Positions 21,414 through 30,811 are shown, counted from the first letter of the stretch. The stretch is DNA of 64,000 bases from Microvirga calopogonii (GCF_003347665.1 NZ_QDGA01000003.1:225112-289111); one strand, 5' to 3'. The notes: generated by a model from the sequence alone, not told the origin. Made by a program: numbers and translations.

Positions 21414-22841
21414 ATGCCCATCAATATCCTGATGCCCGCCCTGTCTCCCACAATGGAAAAGGGCAACCTTGCCAAGTGGCTGAAGAAGGAAGGCGACACG
21501 GTGAAGTCCGGTGATGTCATCGCCGAGATCGAGACCGACAAGGCCACCATGGAAGTGGAAGCGGTCGACGAGGGAATCCTCGCCAAGATCGTCGTTCCCG
21601 AAGGCACCGCCGACGTTCCCGTCAACCAGCTCATCGCGCTGATCGCGAGCGAGGGCGAGGATCCGAAGAGCGTCACGGCTCCGGCCGCCGCTGGCGCCGC
21701 TCCGGCGCCAGCCCCGAAGGCGGAACCCGCGCCGGCTCCCGCTGTTCCCGCAGCCGCATCCCAGCCGCAGGCCAACACCGTTCCTGGCGATGCCTCGGCT
21801 CACATGAGCTACGCGCGTGTCGATCAGGCACCGGCCGGCCCTGCACAAGCCGCCAAGCCCAACGGGGCAGGGCAGGGAGCAGGCAGCCGCGTCTTCGCCT
21901 CGCCGCTTGCCAAGCGTATAGCCCGCGAGGCCGGCATCGACATCGGATCGGTCCAGGGCTCCGGTCCGCATGGGCGCATCGTCGAAAAGGACGTGCGCAC
22001 CGCTCTCCAAGGCGGTGGCGCGAAGCCTGCCGCGGCTCCGGCCGCAGCTGCAGCTCCCGCTCCGGCGGCAAAGCCTGCAGCCCCCCAGCTCGCGCCTAGC
22101 ATGGGCGCCGATCAGGTCAAGGCCATGTTCGAGGCAGGCTCCTACGAGGAAGTGCCCCTCGACGGCATGCGCAAGACCATCGCCAAGCGCCTCGTCGAGT
22201 CGAAGCAGACGGTGCCGCATTTCTACCTGTCGCTCGATTGCGAGCTCGACGCGCTCATGGCGCTGCGCGAGCAGATCAACAACGCGGCCGGCAAGGACAA
22301 GGACGGCAATCCCGCCTACAAGCTCTCGGTCAACGACTTCGTCATCAAGGCGCTCGCCATCGCGCTCCAGCGCGTGCCGGCCGCCAACTCGGTCTGGGCC
22401 GAGGACCGCATCCTGCGCATGAAGCATTCTGATGTGGGCGTCGCGGTTGCCATTGAGGGCGGTCTTTTCACGCCGGTCGTGCGCAAGGCGGAGCAGAAGA
22501 CGCTGACCGCCATCTCGGCCGAGGTGAAGGACATGGCGGGCCGGGCCCGCAACCGCCGCCTGAAGCCGGAGGAATATACGGGCGGGTCCACGGCCGTGTC
22601 GAACCTCGGCATGTACGGCATCAAGGACTTCCAGGCTGTCATCAACCCGCCCCACGGCACGATCCTCGCGGTCGGCGCCGGCGAGAGCCGAGTGGTGGTG
22701 AAGAACGGCGCTCCCGCCGTCGTCCAGGCCATGACCGTGACGCTCTCCTGCGATCACCGCGTGGTCGACGGCGCGCTCGGTGCGGAGCTCCTGGCAGCCT
22801 TCAAGCAACTCATCGAGAACCCGATGGGGATGCTTGTTTAA
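21414..22841 (+). CDS. pdhC: Dihydrolipoamide acetyltransferase (PDH E2)
   Basis: The E2 core (475 residues, ATG at 21414) carries the acetyl group from E1 to CoA. Order of parts: a lipoyl domain at about 1-80 (Lys in [13 protein letters not shown]), an Ala/Pro linker, and a peripheral subunit-binding domain (FASPLAKRIAREAGIDIGSV, about residues 160-200). A second Ala/Pro linker follows, and then the catalytic domain from about residue 240 with the CDHRVVDGALGAELL active-site motif. Only one lipoyl domain is present, which is offset by the one on PdhB. Confidence 0.97.
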   Translation: MPINILMPALSPTMEKGNLAKWLKKEGDTVKSGDVIAEIETDKATMEVEAVDEGILAKIVVPEGTADVPVNQLIALIASEGEDPKSVTAPAAAGAAPAPAPKAEPAPAPAVPAAASQPQANTVPGDASAHMSYARVDQAPAGPAQAAKPNGAGQGAGSRVFASPLAKRIAREAGIDIGSVQGSGPHGRIVEKDVRTALQGGGAKPAAAPAAAAAPAPAAKPAAPQLAPSMGADQVKAMFEAGSYEEVPLDGMRKTIAKRLVESKQTVPHFYLSLDCELDALMALREQINNAAGKDKDGNPAYKLSVNDFVIKALAIALQRVPAANSVWAEDRILRMKHSDVGVAVAIEGGLFTPVVRKAEQKTLTAISAEVKDMAGRARNRRLKPEEYTGGSTAVSNLGMYGIKDFQAVINPPHGTILAVGAGESRVVVKNGAPAVVQAMTVTLSCDHRVVDGALGAELLAAFKQLIENPMGMLV

Positions 22842-22850
22842 ACACTCGAG

Positions 22851-22941
22851 GTCATGGCCGGCCTCGTGCCGGCCATCCACGCCTTTTCAACGGTCCGGCA
22901 CGCAAAGACGTGGATGCCCGGGCCAAGCCCGGGCATGACGG
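22851..22941. repeat. REP/RIME-like palindromic repeat before lpd
   Basis: TCATGGCCGGCCTCGTGCCGGCCAT (first palindrome, split here only by description) lies near 22852, and GGATGCCCGGGCCAAGCCCG near 22913 starts the second. In one frame it reads MAGLVPAIH and then WMPGPSPGMTG, the translation typical of this repeat. It ends right against the GGGGGA ribosome site of lpd and accounts for the spurious N-terminal extension of that reading frame. Confidence 0.85.
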
Positions 22942-22952
22942 GGGACAATTCC

Positions 22953-24392
22953 ATGGCAAACCAATACGACATCATCGTCATCGGCGGCGGGCCGGGGGGC
23001 TATGTGGCGGCGATCCGCGCCGCGCAGCTCGGGTTCAAGACCGCGGTCGTCGAGCGCGAGCATCTCGGCGGCATCTGCCTCAACTGGGGCTGCATTCCGA
23101 CCAAGGCGCTGCTGCGCTCGGCCGAGATCTATCACTACATGGAGCATGCGAAGGATTACGGTCTGTCGGCTCAGGGCATCGGCTTCGATGCGGCGGCCAT
23201 CGTCAACCGCTCCCGCGGCGTTTCCGGCCGTCTCAACGGTGGCGTCGGCATGCTGCTCAAGAAGAACAAGGTCGACGTGATCTGGGGCGAGGCCACCATC
23301 TCCAAGCCCGGCGAGGTCGTCGTCACGGCGCCGAAGAAGCCCGCCATGCAGCCGCAGAACCCGGTGCCGAAGGGCGTGCTGGAGCCCGGCACCTATGCCG
23401 CCAAGAATATCATCGTCGCAACGGGCGCGCGTCCCCGTGCGCTCCCCGGCATCGAACCGGACGGCAAGCTGATCTGGACCTACTTCGAAGCCATGGTGCC
23501 GCCCGCCATGCCGAAGTCGCTGATCGTCATGGGCTCCGGCGCCATCGGCATCGAGTTCGCCTCCTTCTACCGCACGATGGGCGTCGACGTGACGGTGGTC
23601 GAGGTGATGCCGCAGATCCTGCCTGTCGAGGATGCCGAGATCGCAGCGCTTGCCCGCAAGCGCTTCGAGAAGCAGGGCATGAAGATCTTTTCGGGTGCCA
23701 AGGTCACGAAGGTGGAGAAGGGCGCCAATTCCGTCACCGCCACCATCGACGACGGCAAGGGCGGCACCCAGACGATCACCGCCGACCGGATGATCTCGGC
23801 GGTCGGCGTCGTCGGCAATATCGAGAATCTCGGCCTCGAAAAGCTCGGAGTGAAGATCGAGCGCGGTGTCGTCGTGACGGACGGCCTCGGCCGCACCAAC
23901 GTGCCGGGCATCTATGCCATCGGCGACGTGGCTGGCCCGCCCATGCTGGCGCACAAGGCCGAGCATGAGGGCGTGATCTGCGTCGAGACCATCAAGGGCC
24001 TGCACACGCATGCCATGGACAAGGCCAAGATTCCGGGCTGTACCTATTGCAACCCGCAGATCGCCTCGGTTGGCCTCACGGAAGCCAAGGCGAAGGAGCA
24101 GGGTTACGATATCCGCATCGGACGCTTCCCCTTCATCGGCAATGGCAAGGCAATTGCACTGGGTGAACCCGACGGTCTCGTGAAGACGATCTTCGACAAG
24201 AAGACCGGTCAGCTCCTGGGTGCTCACATGGTGGGCGCGGAAGTCACCGAGCTGATCCAGGGGTTCGTGATTGCGATGAACCTGGAGACCACCGAGGAAG
24301 AATTGATCCATGCGGTCTTCCCGCATCCGACCCTGTCGGAGACCATGCACGAGAGCGTGCTGGATGCCTATGACCGGGTGATCCACATCTGA
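22953..24392 (+). CDS. lpd: Dihydrolipoyl dehydrogenase (PDH E3)
   Basis: The product has 479 residues from MANQYDIIVIGGG. It reoxidises dihydrolipoyl groups of the PDH complex with NAD. Visible parts: FAD-binding GGGPGGYVAAIRAAQ, the redox disulfide in GGICLNWGCIPTKALL, the NAD-binding GSGAIGIEFASFY, the second FAD motif GIYAIGDVAGPPMLAHKAEH, and the C-terminal HPTLSE with the catalytic His-Glu pair. The start follows GGGGGA by 7 bases; earlier in-frame codons belong to the repeat. It is the last PDH gene. Confidence 0.97.
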   Translation: MANQYDIIVIGGGPGGYVAAIRAAQLGFKTAVVEREHLGGICLNWGCIPTKALLRSAEIYHYMEHAKDYGLSAQGIGFDAAAIVNRSRGVSGRLNGGVGMLLKKNKVDVIWGEATISKPGEVVVTAPKKPAMQPQNPVPKGVLEPGTYAAKNIIVATGARPRALPGIEPDGKLIWTYFEAMVPPAMPKSLIVMGSGAIGIEFASFYRTMGVDVTVVEVMPQILPVEDAEIAALARKRFEKQGMKIFSGAKVTKVEKGANSVTATIDDGKGGTQTITADRMISAVGVVGNIENLGLEKLGVKIERGVVVTDGLGRTNVPGIYAIGDVAGPPMLAHKAEHEGVICVETIKGLHTHAMDKAKIPGCTYCNPQIASVGLTEAKAKEQGYDIRIGRFPFIGNGKAIALGEPDGLVKTIFDKKTGQLLGAHMVGAEVTELIQGFVIAMNLETTEEELIHAVFPHPTLSETMHESVLDAYDRVIHI

Positions 24393-24445
24393 TCAGGTTG
24401 CCAGGAAGACTCGTGAATCAAGCCCCGCGGCTTGAACCGACAGCG

Positions 24446-24484
24446 ACCGGTCAGCTCGATTGAGCTGGCCGGTTGGCGTTTTTT
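24446..24484 (+). terminator. Rho-independent terminator after lpd
   Basis: ACCGGTCAGCTC (24446-24457) pairs with GAGCTGGCCGGT (24462-24473) with one G-T pair, followed by TGGCG and six T. It ends the PDH operon 54 bases after the lpd stop. Confidence 0.88.
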
Positions 24485-24628
24485 GGCCCGGCTCATGCTT
24501 TCCGTCTACCAAGCAGTTCACCGGAACAGTCCTTCGCGTGTGCCGCTGAGTTGACACGGAATAATGTATATTTGCGGTTCGATAAGCCTGCAGCTAGAGT
24601 TCTCTAGCTTGGTCCTTCCGAGTAGCTC

Positions 24629-25588
24629 ATGAGTCATTTTGTTTCGAAGCTGGATGACGAAACGCTCCGGCACCTCGTGGAGGCGCTGGACGAGAGCGGC
24701 CAAGCTGTTTCCATCTATGACGCGGATGACAATCTCCGCTACGCCAACAAGACCTACCAGAGCATGTTTCTGGAGGGATACGAAGGGCCATTCACCTTCA
24801 CGGAAATCCTGCGCTACGGTGCCAGGAATGGGGTTGGGGTGAGGATCGATGGCGGCGATGTCGAGGCCCTGATTGCAAGAACCTTGCCCCGTCGTCGAAG
24901 CGTGCCGCGTAAATCCTTTGAGAGCGATTTGCTGGATGGACGTTGGTTCTGGATTGATCACACGATCCTGCCGAACGGCTGGCTCCTCACCGTGGCGGCG
25001 CACATCACATCCCTTAAGCACAACGAGAAAACACTGCGTCAGGCGCACAACGCGGCGGTCCATGCATCCCAAACCGATCTGCTCACAGGCCTGCCAAACC
25101 GGCGCCACATCCTGGAACTGCTCGACGAGGCCCTGGCTGCAGGCGCAACATCCGGCTCCAGCCTGTGCGTCACCATGATCGACATCGACAGGTTCAAGAA
25201 CATCAACGACACCCATGGACACGATGCCGGAGACGCGGTTCTTCGGCATTTCGCCTCTGTTTCGCGAGAGAAGCTCGGCACGCATGGCTTTATCGGCCGC
25301 ATGGGCGGCGAAGAGTTCCTGGTCATCCTTCCGAACACAAGCTTGATCGATGCTGCCCGCCTCATCCAACAGGTCAGGCAGGAATGCGCCGGCGGGGTGC
25401 CCTGGAACGGTCAAGCGGCGCGGTCGTATTCCTTCAGCGCCGGCCTCGTCGAAGCTCAGCCGGGCGATGACCGAAGCACCATTCTCAATCGCGCCGATCG
25501 TGCCTTGTACACCGCCAAGCGGCAGGGACGGAATCGCACCAAGCTGGGTCTTCGGCAGGAGAATTCTGCGGATTCCGCCGGAGCATAG
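24629..25588 (+). CDS. PAS-GGDEF diguanylate cyclase
   Basis: The product has 319 residues and no membrane segment. Residues about 10-135 form a PAS-like sensory domain (ESGQAVSIYDADDNLRYANK, WFWIDHTILPNGWLLTVAAH). Residues about 150-315 are a GGDEF domain: DLLTGLPNRRHILELLDEAL, MIDIDRFKNINDTHGHDAGD, and the active-site GRMGGEEFLVILP. The signature is GGEEF, which is compatible with cyclic di-GMP synthesis. No RxxD inhibitory site is obvious just before it. It stands alone between the PDH terminator and dctA. Confidence 0.9.
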   Translation: MSHFVSKLDDETLRHLVEALDESGQAVSIYDADDNLRYANKTYQSMFLEGYEGPFTFTEILRYGARNGVGVRIDGGDVEALIARTLPRRRSVPRKSFESDLLDGRWFWIDHTILPNGWLLTVAAHITSLKHNEKTLRQAHNAAVHASQTDLLTGLPNRRHILELLDEALAAGATSGSSLCVTMIDIDRFKNINDTHGHDAGDAVLRHFASVSREKLGTHGFIGRMGGEEFLVILPNTSLIDAARLIQQVRQECAGGVPWNGQAARSYSFSAGLVEAQPGDDRSTILNRADRALYTAKRQGRNRTKLGLRQENSADSAGA

Positions 25589-25774
25589 CCTCGTGGTGGC
25601 ACTCGCAGCCGATGGGTGACCGGTCTTCGAGTATTGAGGAGTGCTGTTCGGAAACTTCGCGTGAACCCAAGGTGAGTTCCGGGAATTAACCCACAGGATC
25701 TGCCCGGAAGGTCTGGCCGTTGCGGTTCGGAACGATGACGGCCGCCCGCTCCATCGGTGCATCAGGAGGCGGCG

Positions 25775-27109
25775 ATGACAAGCGTTGCAGTGAGGGATCG
25801 GCTTGAAGCATCGCGGCCTCGCAAGAGGCCCTGGTACAAGGTCCTCTACATCCAGGTGCTGATTGCGATCTTCTTCGGTATCCTGGTGGGGTGGCTGTTC
25901 CCGGATCTGGCCAAGAACGACTGGGTCAAGGCCCTCGGCGACGGCTTCATCAAACTGATCAAGATGGTCATCGCGCCGATCATCTTCTGCACCGTGGTCT
26001 CCGGCATCGCCCATATCCAGGATGCCAAGAAGGTGGGGCGCGTCGGTATCAAGGCCCTGGTCTATTTCGAGGTGGTCTCGACCTTCGCCCTCATCATCGG
26101 CCTTCTGGTCGGCAATATTGTGAAGCCCGGCGCGGGCTTTTCCGCCAACGCGGATCCCACGGCCGTGGCGAGCTATGCCAAGCAGGCTGCCGAGCAGAAG
26201 CCTGTCGATTTCGTCCTGCACATCATTCCGGACAGCGTCGTCGGAGCTTTCGCGCAGGGTGACATCCTGCAGGTGCTCCTGTTCGCGATCCTCTTCGGCT
26301 TCTCGCTGCTCGCCTTGGGAGAACGCGGGGCAACGGTGCGAAACTTCATCGACGACGCGGCGCACGCGATGTTCGGCGTCATCGCCATCGTCATGAAGGC
26401 CGCTCCCATCGGGGCGTTCGGGGCCATGGCCTATACCATCGGCCGCTACGGTCCCTCGGCCCTCGGTAATCTCTTCGGCCTTATCGTGACATTCTATGCC
26501 ACGGCGGCCCTGTTCATCTTCGTCGTGCTCGGCCTGATCGCCAGGATCGCCGGATTCAGCATCTTCAAGTTCATCGGCTACATCAAAGACGAACTCCTGA
26601 TCGTGCTCGGTACGAGCTCATCCGAGAGTGCGCTCCCGCAGCTCATGGAGAAGCTCGAACGGCTGGGGTGCTCGAAATCCGTCGTCGGACTCGTGGTCCC
26701 CACCGGCTATTCCTTCAACCTCGACGGCACCAATATCTACATGACGCTCGCAACCCTGTTCATCGCGCAGGCGCTGGGCTACGACCTCACCCTCAGCCAG
26801 CAGCTCACGATCTTGCTCGTGGCGTTGCTTACCTCCAAGGGAGCGAGCGGCGTCACAGGCGCGGGCTTCATCACGCTTGCCGCGACATTGGCCGTGGTGA
26901 ACCCGGCCCTGGTGCCTGGGATGGCCGTCCTCCTCGGTATCGACAAGTTCATGAGCGAGGTGCGTGCGCTGACCAACATCACCGGCAACGGCATCGCGAC
27001 CGTCGTCGTAGCCTGGTGGGAGGGGGAACTCGACCGGGAGAAACTGAACGCGGGTCTCAACCGCGAGATCGATCCATCCGACGTCGAAACGGCGGTAACA
27101 ACGGATTGA
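25775..27109 (+). CDS. dctA: C4-dicarboxylate/H+ symporter DctA
   Basis: DctA (444 residues from ATG 25775, six bases after AGGAGG) imports succinate, malate and fumarate across the inner membrane. It is of the dicarboxylate/amino acid:cation symporter family. Typical segments: [38 protein letters not shown] (the serine-rich motif), [20 protein letters not shown], and [20 protein letters not shown]. In rhizobia dctA is usually divergent from dctBD; those regulators are absent here. Confidence 0.92.
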   Translation: MTSVAVRDRLEASRPRKRPWYKVLYIQVLIAIFFGILVGWLFPDLAKNDWVKALGDGFIKLIKMVIAPIIFCTVVSGIAHIQDAKKVGRVGIKALVYFEVVSTFALIIGLLVGNIVKPGAGFSANADPTAVASYAKQAAEQKPVDFVLHIIPDSVVGAFAQGDILQVLLFAILFGFSLLALGERGATVRNFIDDAAHAMFGVIAIVMKAAPIGAFGAMAYTIGRYGPSALGNLFGLIVTFYATAALFIFVVLGLIARIAGFSIFKFIGYIKDELLIVLGTSSSESALPQLMEKLERLGCSKSVVGLVVPTGYSFNLDGTNIYMTLATLFIAQALGYDLTLSQQLTILLVALLTSKGASGVTGAGFITLAATLAVVNPALVPGMAVLLGIDKFMSEVRALTNITGNGIATVVVAWWEGELDREKLNAGLNREIDPSDVETAVTTD

Positions 27110-27118
27110 GCCGCGTGT

Positions 27119-28036
27119 TCAGGAGCGAGAAGCCGCTTCTGCCTGCGCGGTAAGCGGGACGTTTGTTCGATCCGGTTTCGCGAAATGCTTGGCGCCCGCC
27201 ACACAGAGGATCACTCCTAGCGTTACGGCGATCATCGGCCAGCCGACGGCCTCGTTCAGAAGCACGGACGAAAGAGCGAGGCCGAAGAAAGGCTGGAGGA
27301 GCTGCAATTGTCCGACCCCGGCAATGCCGCCGAGAGCAAGACCCCGGTACCAGAAGACGAAGCCGATCAACATGGAGAACAGGGACACATAGGTGAGACC
27401 CAGCCAAGCGGGCAGGCCGATTCCGGCCCAGGAAGAGGGTAGGGTAAGGAGTGCCAGTCCAACCATGAAGGGCAGGGACAAGACCAGCGCCCAAGAGATG
27501 ACCTGCCACCCACCCAACCGCCGGGCGAGCGTCGCGCCTTCAGCGTAGCCGAGGCCGCAAAGCAGAACCGCCGCCACCATCAGCAGGTCGCCCAGCGCTG
27601 ACGTGGAGGCCCCCTGGACCAGGGCAAATCCCGCGACAAGGCATCCGCCGATGCCGGAGAAAACCCAGAAGGCGGGTCTCGGTCGTTCGTTGCCGCGCAC
27701 GACGCCGAAGATGGCCGTAGCCAGGGGCAGGAGCCCGATGAAGACGATGGAATGGGCGGCGGTGACGTGCTGAAGGGCCAGCGCCGTCAGGAGCGGAAAG
27801 CCGATCACCACACCGAGGGCCACGACGGCGAGTGGCAAGAGATCGTGCCGTGCTGGTCGTCTCTGGCGCAGGGCGAGGAGGAGTGCTGCGCCGAGCAGGC
27901 CCGCGATGGATGCTCGCGCCACGGTCAGAAATAACGGATCGAGATCAGCCACGGCAATGCGCGTCGCTGGGAGGGAGCCGCTGAAGATCAGCACTCCAAG
28001 GAAGCCGCTGAACCACCCTTCCGTCGTCTTGTCCAT
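27119..28036 (-). CDS. EamA-family (DMT) exporter
   Basis: The product has 305 residues and about ten membrane helices in two EamA repeats. Recognisable parts are GVLIFSGSLPATRIAVADLDP in the first, and WAGIGLPAWLGLTYVSLFSM to FWYRGLALGGIAGVGQLQLL in the second. Members export amino acids or other small metabolites. It ends 9 bp from the convergent dctA and is divergent from a MocR-type regulator across 101 bp, the usual arrangement of a regulator and its target exporter. Confidence 0.85.
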   Translation of the reverse strand: MDKTTEGWFSGFLGVLIFSGSLPATRIAVADLDPLFLTVARASIAGLLGAALLLALRQRRPARHDLLPLAVVALGVVIGFPLLTALALQHVTAAHSIVFIGLLPLATAIFGVVRGNERPRPAFWVFSGIGGCLVAGFALVQGASTSALGDLLMVAAVLLCGLGYAEGATLARRLGGWQVISWALVLSLPFMVGLALLTLPSSWAGIGLPAWLGLTYVSLFSMLIGFVFWYRGLALGGIAGVGQLQLLQPFFGLALSSVLLNEAVGWPMIAVTLGVILCVAGAKHFAKPDRTNVPLTAQAEAASRS

Positions 28037-28094
28037 GCCCGCACCTCCAAGAAGCCAGTTTCAACCGAGCGGGATCGCCTTTCCAGAGACAGTG

Positions 28095-28138
28095 CGGTAC
28101 AGATATTCCAAACTGTCATGGAAATGAGGGCAGTACAG
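28095..28138 (+). promoter_or_regulatory. Direct repeats CxGTACAG, candidate MocR operator
   Basis: CGGTACAG (28095-28102) and CAGTACAG (28131-28138) are direct repeats 36 bp apart in the EamA/MocR divergent region. MocR/GabR/PdxR proteins are known to bind spaced direct repeats next to their own gene. No other support. Confidence 0.35.
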
Positions 28139-29547
28139 TGGACGATCTTTCTGCCGCCAGCTCCGATGGAACGCTCGTCGAGCGGGTCATGCTCTCGATT
28201 CGTGGACAGATCGCTCGCCGCTCCCTGACACCCGGCGCGAAGCTCCCGTCGATCCGTGCCGTCGCTCGGACCATGAGCGTGTCCAAATCGACCGTCGTTG
28301 AAGCCTATGACCGCCTGGCGGCGGAAGGCGTGATCCGGTCCCGACCTGGCTCAGGGTTCTACAGCGCCGCACCACTGGCCCCCTTGTCGCTGACGGATCT
28401 CGCACCGCGTCTCGACCGCGCCATCGACCCATTCTGGGTCTCGCGGCAATCCCTGGAGGCGCGGGACGAGGTGCTCAAGCCCGGCTGCGGCTGGCTTCCG
28501 AGCGCCTGGATGCCCGAGGAAGAGACGCGCCGCGCCCTGCGCGGCCTCGCCCGAACGAAGGACATGACTGCGCTTACGGATTACGGAACGCCGCTCGGCC
28601 TGGGCTCCCTTCGGCAGTTCCTCTCACGGCGCATGGACGAGCAGGGATTTCAGGCGCCACCCGAGCAGATCCTGCTGACGGATTCCGGCACACAGGCGAT
28701 TGATCTCGTATGCCGGCTCCTTATTCAGCCTGGAGACGTCGTCCTCGTCGACGACCCATGCTACTTCAACTTTCTCGCCCTGTTGCGGGCGCAGCAGGCT
28801 CAAGTCGTCGGCGTTCCTTATACACCGACCGGGCCGAACCTCGAGTTGTTCGAGCAGGTGCTCGCCCAACATCGGCCGCGCCTCTACATCACCAATTCCG
28901 GTCTTCATAACCCAACCGGAGCCTCACTCTCGGTTGGCACGGCGCACAGGCTCCTCAAGCTCGCCGACGACCATGACCTGATCGTCATCGAAGACGATAT
29001 CTTTGCGGATTTCGAAACCGAGCCCGCCGCTCGTCTCGCAGCTCTCGACGGCCTCGACCGCGTTGTGCGGATCGGCAGTTTCTCCAAAACCCTCTCGGCC
29101 TCCTTCCGCTGCGGCTACATTGCGGCGCGTGCGGACTGGATCGACAAACTGACCGATCTGCGCATTGCGACCGGTTTTGCGAGCAACCGACTGTCGGAGG
29201 AGCTCGTCTTCTCCAGCCTGGGCAGCAGCGGCTACCGAAAATACCTGGAAACCTTGCGGATGCGGCTCAGCAACGCCATGGTAGCGACGGTGGCGCGCCT
29301 GCAATCGCTCGGCCTCGAACCCTGGTTTACGCCGAAAGCCGGAATGCTCGTGTGGTGCAAGCTGCCGCACGGCCTCGATGCCGCCGACGTGGCCCGCCAC
29401 GCTTTGAGCGAAGGCGTCGTGCTCGCGCCCGGCAACGTGTTCAGCGCCTCGCAGACAGCCACCGACTTTATGCGCTTCAACGTGGCTCAATGCGCGGACG
29501 ACAGAATTTTCGCCGTGATCGAGAAGGCGATGAGGCAGACCGCGTGA
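28138..29547 (+). CDS. MocR-type regulator (GntR HTH fused to aminotransferase)
   Basis: From a GTG at 28138 the product is 469 residues. Residues about 10-80 are a GntR winged helix (LTPGAKLPSIRAVARTMSVS, TVVEAYDRLAAEGVIRSRPG). From about 110 on is a class I aminotransferase domain with DSGTQAIDLVCRLL, TNSGLHNPTGASLS, and the PLP lysine in RIGSFSKTLSASFRCGYIAA. Such proteins sense PLP adducts and act as regulators rather than enzymes. The divergent EamA exporter is its likely target, and it may repress itself. Confidence 0.92.
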   Translation: MDDLSAASSDGTLVERVMLSIRGQIARRSLTPGAKLPSIRAVARTMSVSKSTVVEAYDRLAAEGVIRSRPGSGFYSAAPLAPLSLTDLAPRLDRAIDPFWVSRQSLEARDEVLKPGCGWLPSAWMPEEETRRALRGLARTKDMTALTDYGTPLGLGSLRQFLSRRMDEQGFQAPPEQILLTDSGTQAIDLVCRLLIQPGDVVLVDDPCYFNFLALLRAQQAQVVGVPYTPTGPNLELFEQVLAQHRPRLYITNSGLHNPTGASLSVGTAHRLLKLADDHDLIVIEDDIFADFETEPAARLAALDGLDRVVRIGSFSKTLSASFRCGYIAARADWIDKLTDLRIATGFASNRLSEELVFSSLGSSGYRKYLETLRMRLSNAMVATVARLQSLGLEPWFTPKAGMLVWCKLPHGLDAADVARHALSEGVVLAPGNVFSASQTATDFMRFNVAQCADDRIFAVIEKAMRQTA

Positions 29548-29574
29548 GATGAGGGCGAACGGGAGGACATTGTC

Positions 29575-30075
29575 ATGGCGGATCAGGACGAGATGCGGAA
29601 TGGGCAATGCCGGTGCGGTCAGGTGAAGTTTCGCGTCAGGGGGGCGCCCATTGTCACCATGGCCTGCCATTGCACCGGGTGCCAGCGCATGACCGCGAGT
29701 GCCTTTTCGCTGAGCGTCCTGTATCCGAGCGAAAATTTCGAAGTCGTGGAAGGTGAACCTGGAATCGGCGGCCTTCATGGCGCCACGCGCCATTTCTTCT
29801 GCCCCTATTGCAAGAGCTGGCTCTTCACTCGGCCCGAAGGCATGGACGAGTTCGTCAACGTGCGCACCACGATGCTGGACGACGCGGCGGATTTCGCGCC
29901 CTTCATCGAAACCTGGACACGCGAGAAGCTTCCCTGGGCAGCCACACCCGCAGTCCACAGTTTCGAGACGTTGCCGCCGATGGAGCGGTACCCGGAACTG
30001 GTGGCCGAATTCGCCAGGCGAGGGGGCTCTGCTGAGCCGAATGTGCATCGGTGGCGGCTAGAGCATCGGACGTGA
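29575..30075 (+). CDS. GFA-family (CENP-V fold) zinc protein
   Basis: The product has 166 residues, with GGGAGG just upstream of the ATG at 29575. The zinc ligands of the GFA family are visible: CRCGQVKF (residues 13-15), [15 protein letters not shown], and [12 protein letters not shown]. These proteins were named after a glutathione-dependent formaldehyde-activating enzyme, but the activity of most is unknown. It lies 27 bp after the MocR gene and may share its transcript. Its last codons, reading LEHRT, lie inside a copy of the interspersed repeat, so the C-terminus appears to have been altered by repeat insertion. Confidence 0.85.
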   Translation: MADQDEMRNGQCRCGQVKFRVRGAPIVTMACHCTGCQRMTASAFSLSVLYPSENFEVVEGEPGIGGLHGATRHFFCPYCKSWLFTRPEGMDEFVNVRTTMLDDAADFAPFIETWTREKLPWAATPAVHSFETLPPMERYPELVAEFARRGGSAEPNVHRWRLEHRT

Positions 30076-30164
30076 ACCCGAACTCACGTCTGATGATCTA
30101 AGTCATTGTTTTATAGCGTCTTTACATGCAAAACCGGTTCACCCCTTTTGCGTCCGATGCTTTA
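30059..30164 (-). repeat. 105-bp interspersed inverted-repeat element, copy B
   Basis: Read on the minus strand it starts TAAAGCATCGGACGCAAAAG, contains CCGGTTTTGCATGTAAAGACG, and ends CACGTCCGATGCTCTA. These blocks match copy A at 17771 in order and spacing. The plus-strand left end supplies the stop codon (TGA at 30073) of the GFA gene. Confidence 0.85.
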
Positions 30165-30227
30165 GTGGGCCATGGCACGAGGAACTTATGTTCGGATGCC
30201 TTGGTTCCAGGGACCTTCATCCGGTTC

Positions 30228-30554
30228 CTACGGCTCCTCAACCGTCCGAAGACTCAGTTGGTCGATCAAATGAGCCCGGCGACCTTCGCAGGCCTGCATC
30301 TTCGCTGAGATTCCCTCAAGGCTGCTCCGGCTCGATCCGTAAAAAACTGTTCCGCCGAGTGCTATGGCGATACCCATGACCAGGGTGATCGCGTCAGATT
30401 GGAGCAAACCCAGGAAAGACACCACGAACAGAAGAACGCCTACCCCAACCATCACCTTCGCCACGGCCATACTCTTCCGGCAATGCTCGGCAGCGTCGGA
30501 CAAGGTGTCCATTTCGGCCTCGAGATCGGAGATTTGCTGTCGAAGGTCGGTCAT
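30228..30554 (-). CDS. Hypothetical small membrane protein
   Basis: I read 108 residues from MTDLRQQISDLEAEMDTL (ATG at 30554); the open frame reaches to 30746 but the upstream part is Ser/Lys/Arg-rich and unconvincing. Residues 1-30 form a coiled-coil helix. Two membrane helices follow (MVGVGVLLFVVSFLGLL and ITLVMGIAIALGGTVFYG), and then a short amphipathic tail. No family is recognised. The 257 bp from its start to the divergent histidine kinase contain no other gene that I can see. Confidence 0.6.
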   Translation of the reverse strand: MTDLRQQISDLEAEMDTLSDAAEHCRKSMAVAKVMVGVGVLLFVVSFLGLLQSDAITLVMGIAIALGGTVFYGSSRSSLEGISAKMQACEGRRAHLIDQLSLRTVEEP

Positions 30555-30811
30555 TGAGGCAGTTCTAAACGAGTTCGAGTGTCTGGTGCAGCTCGACTTC
30601 GAAGGGCGCGAGCAGCCCCTGGAACCATTGTTCGATCCCGGTTGAGGCAGGTCAACGAATGTCTTGGGCGCGATCCTTAGCCATGTGGACGGTTTTTCGG
30701 TGTCCGCTTTCGCCTTAGTCGTTTTCGCGACCAAGAGCAGCTGCATTCAGAGCACTGATCGGATATTAGGAGAATAACCTTCGCTAATGGAGAATACGGC
30801 GTGGATTCTCA

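Noticed and set aside
22854..22952. N-terminal extension of lpd starting MAGLVPAIH
   Set aside because: This is the typical translation of the palindromic repeat. The ribosome site and the family start are at 22940-22953.
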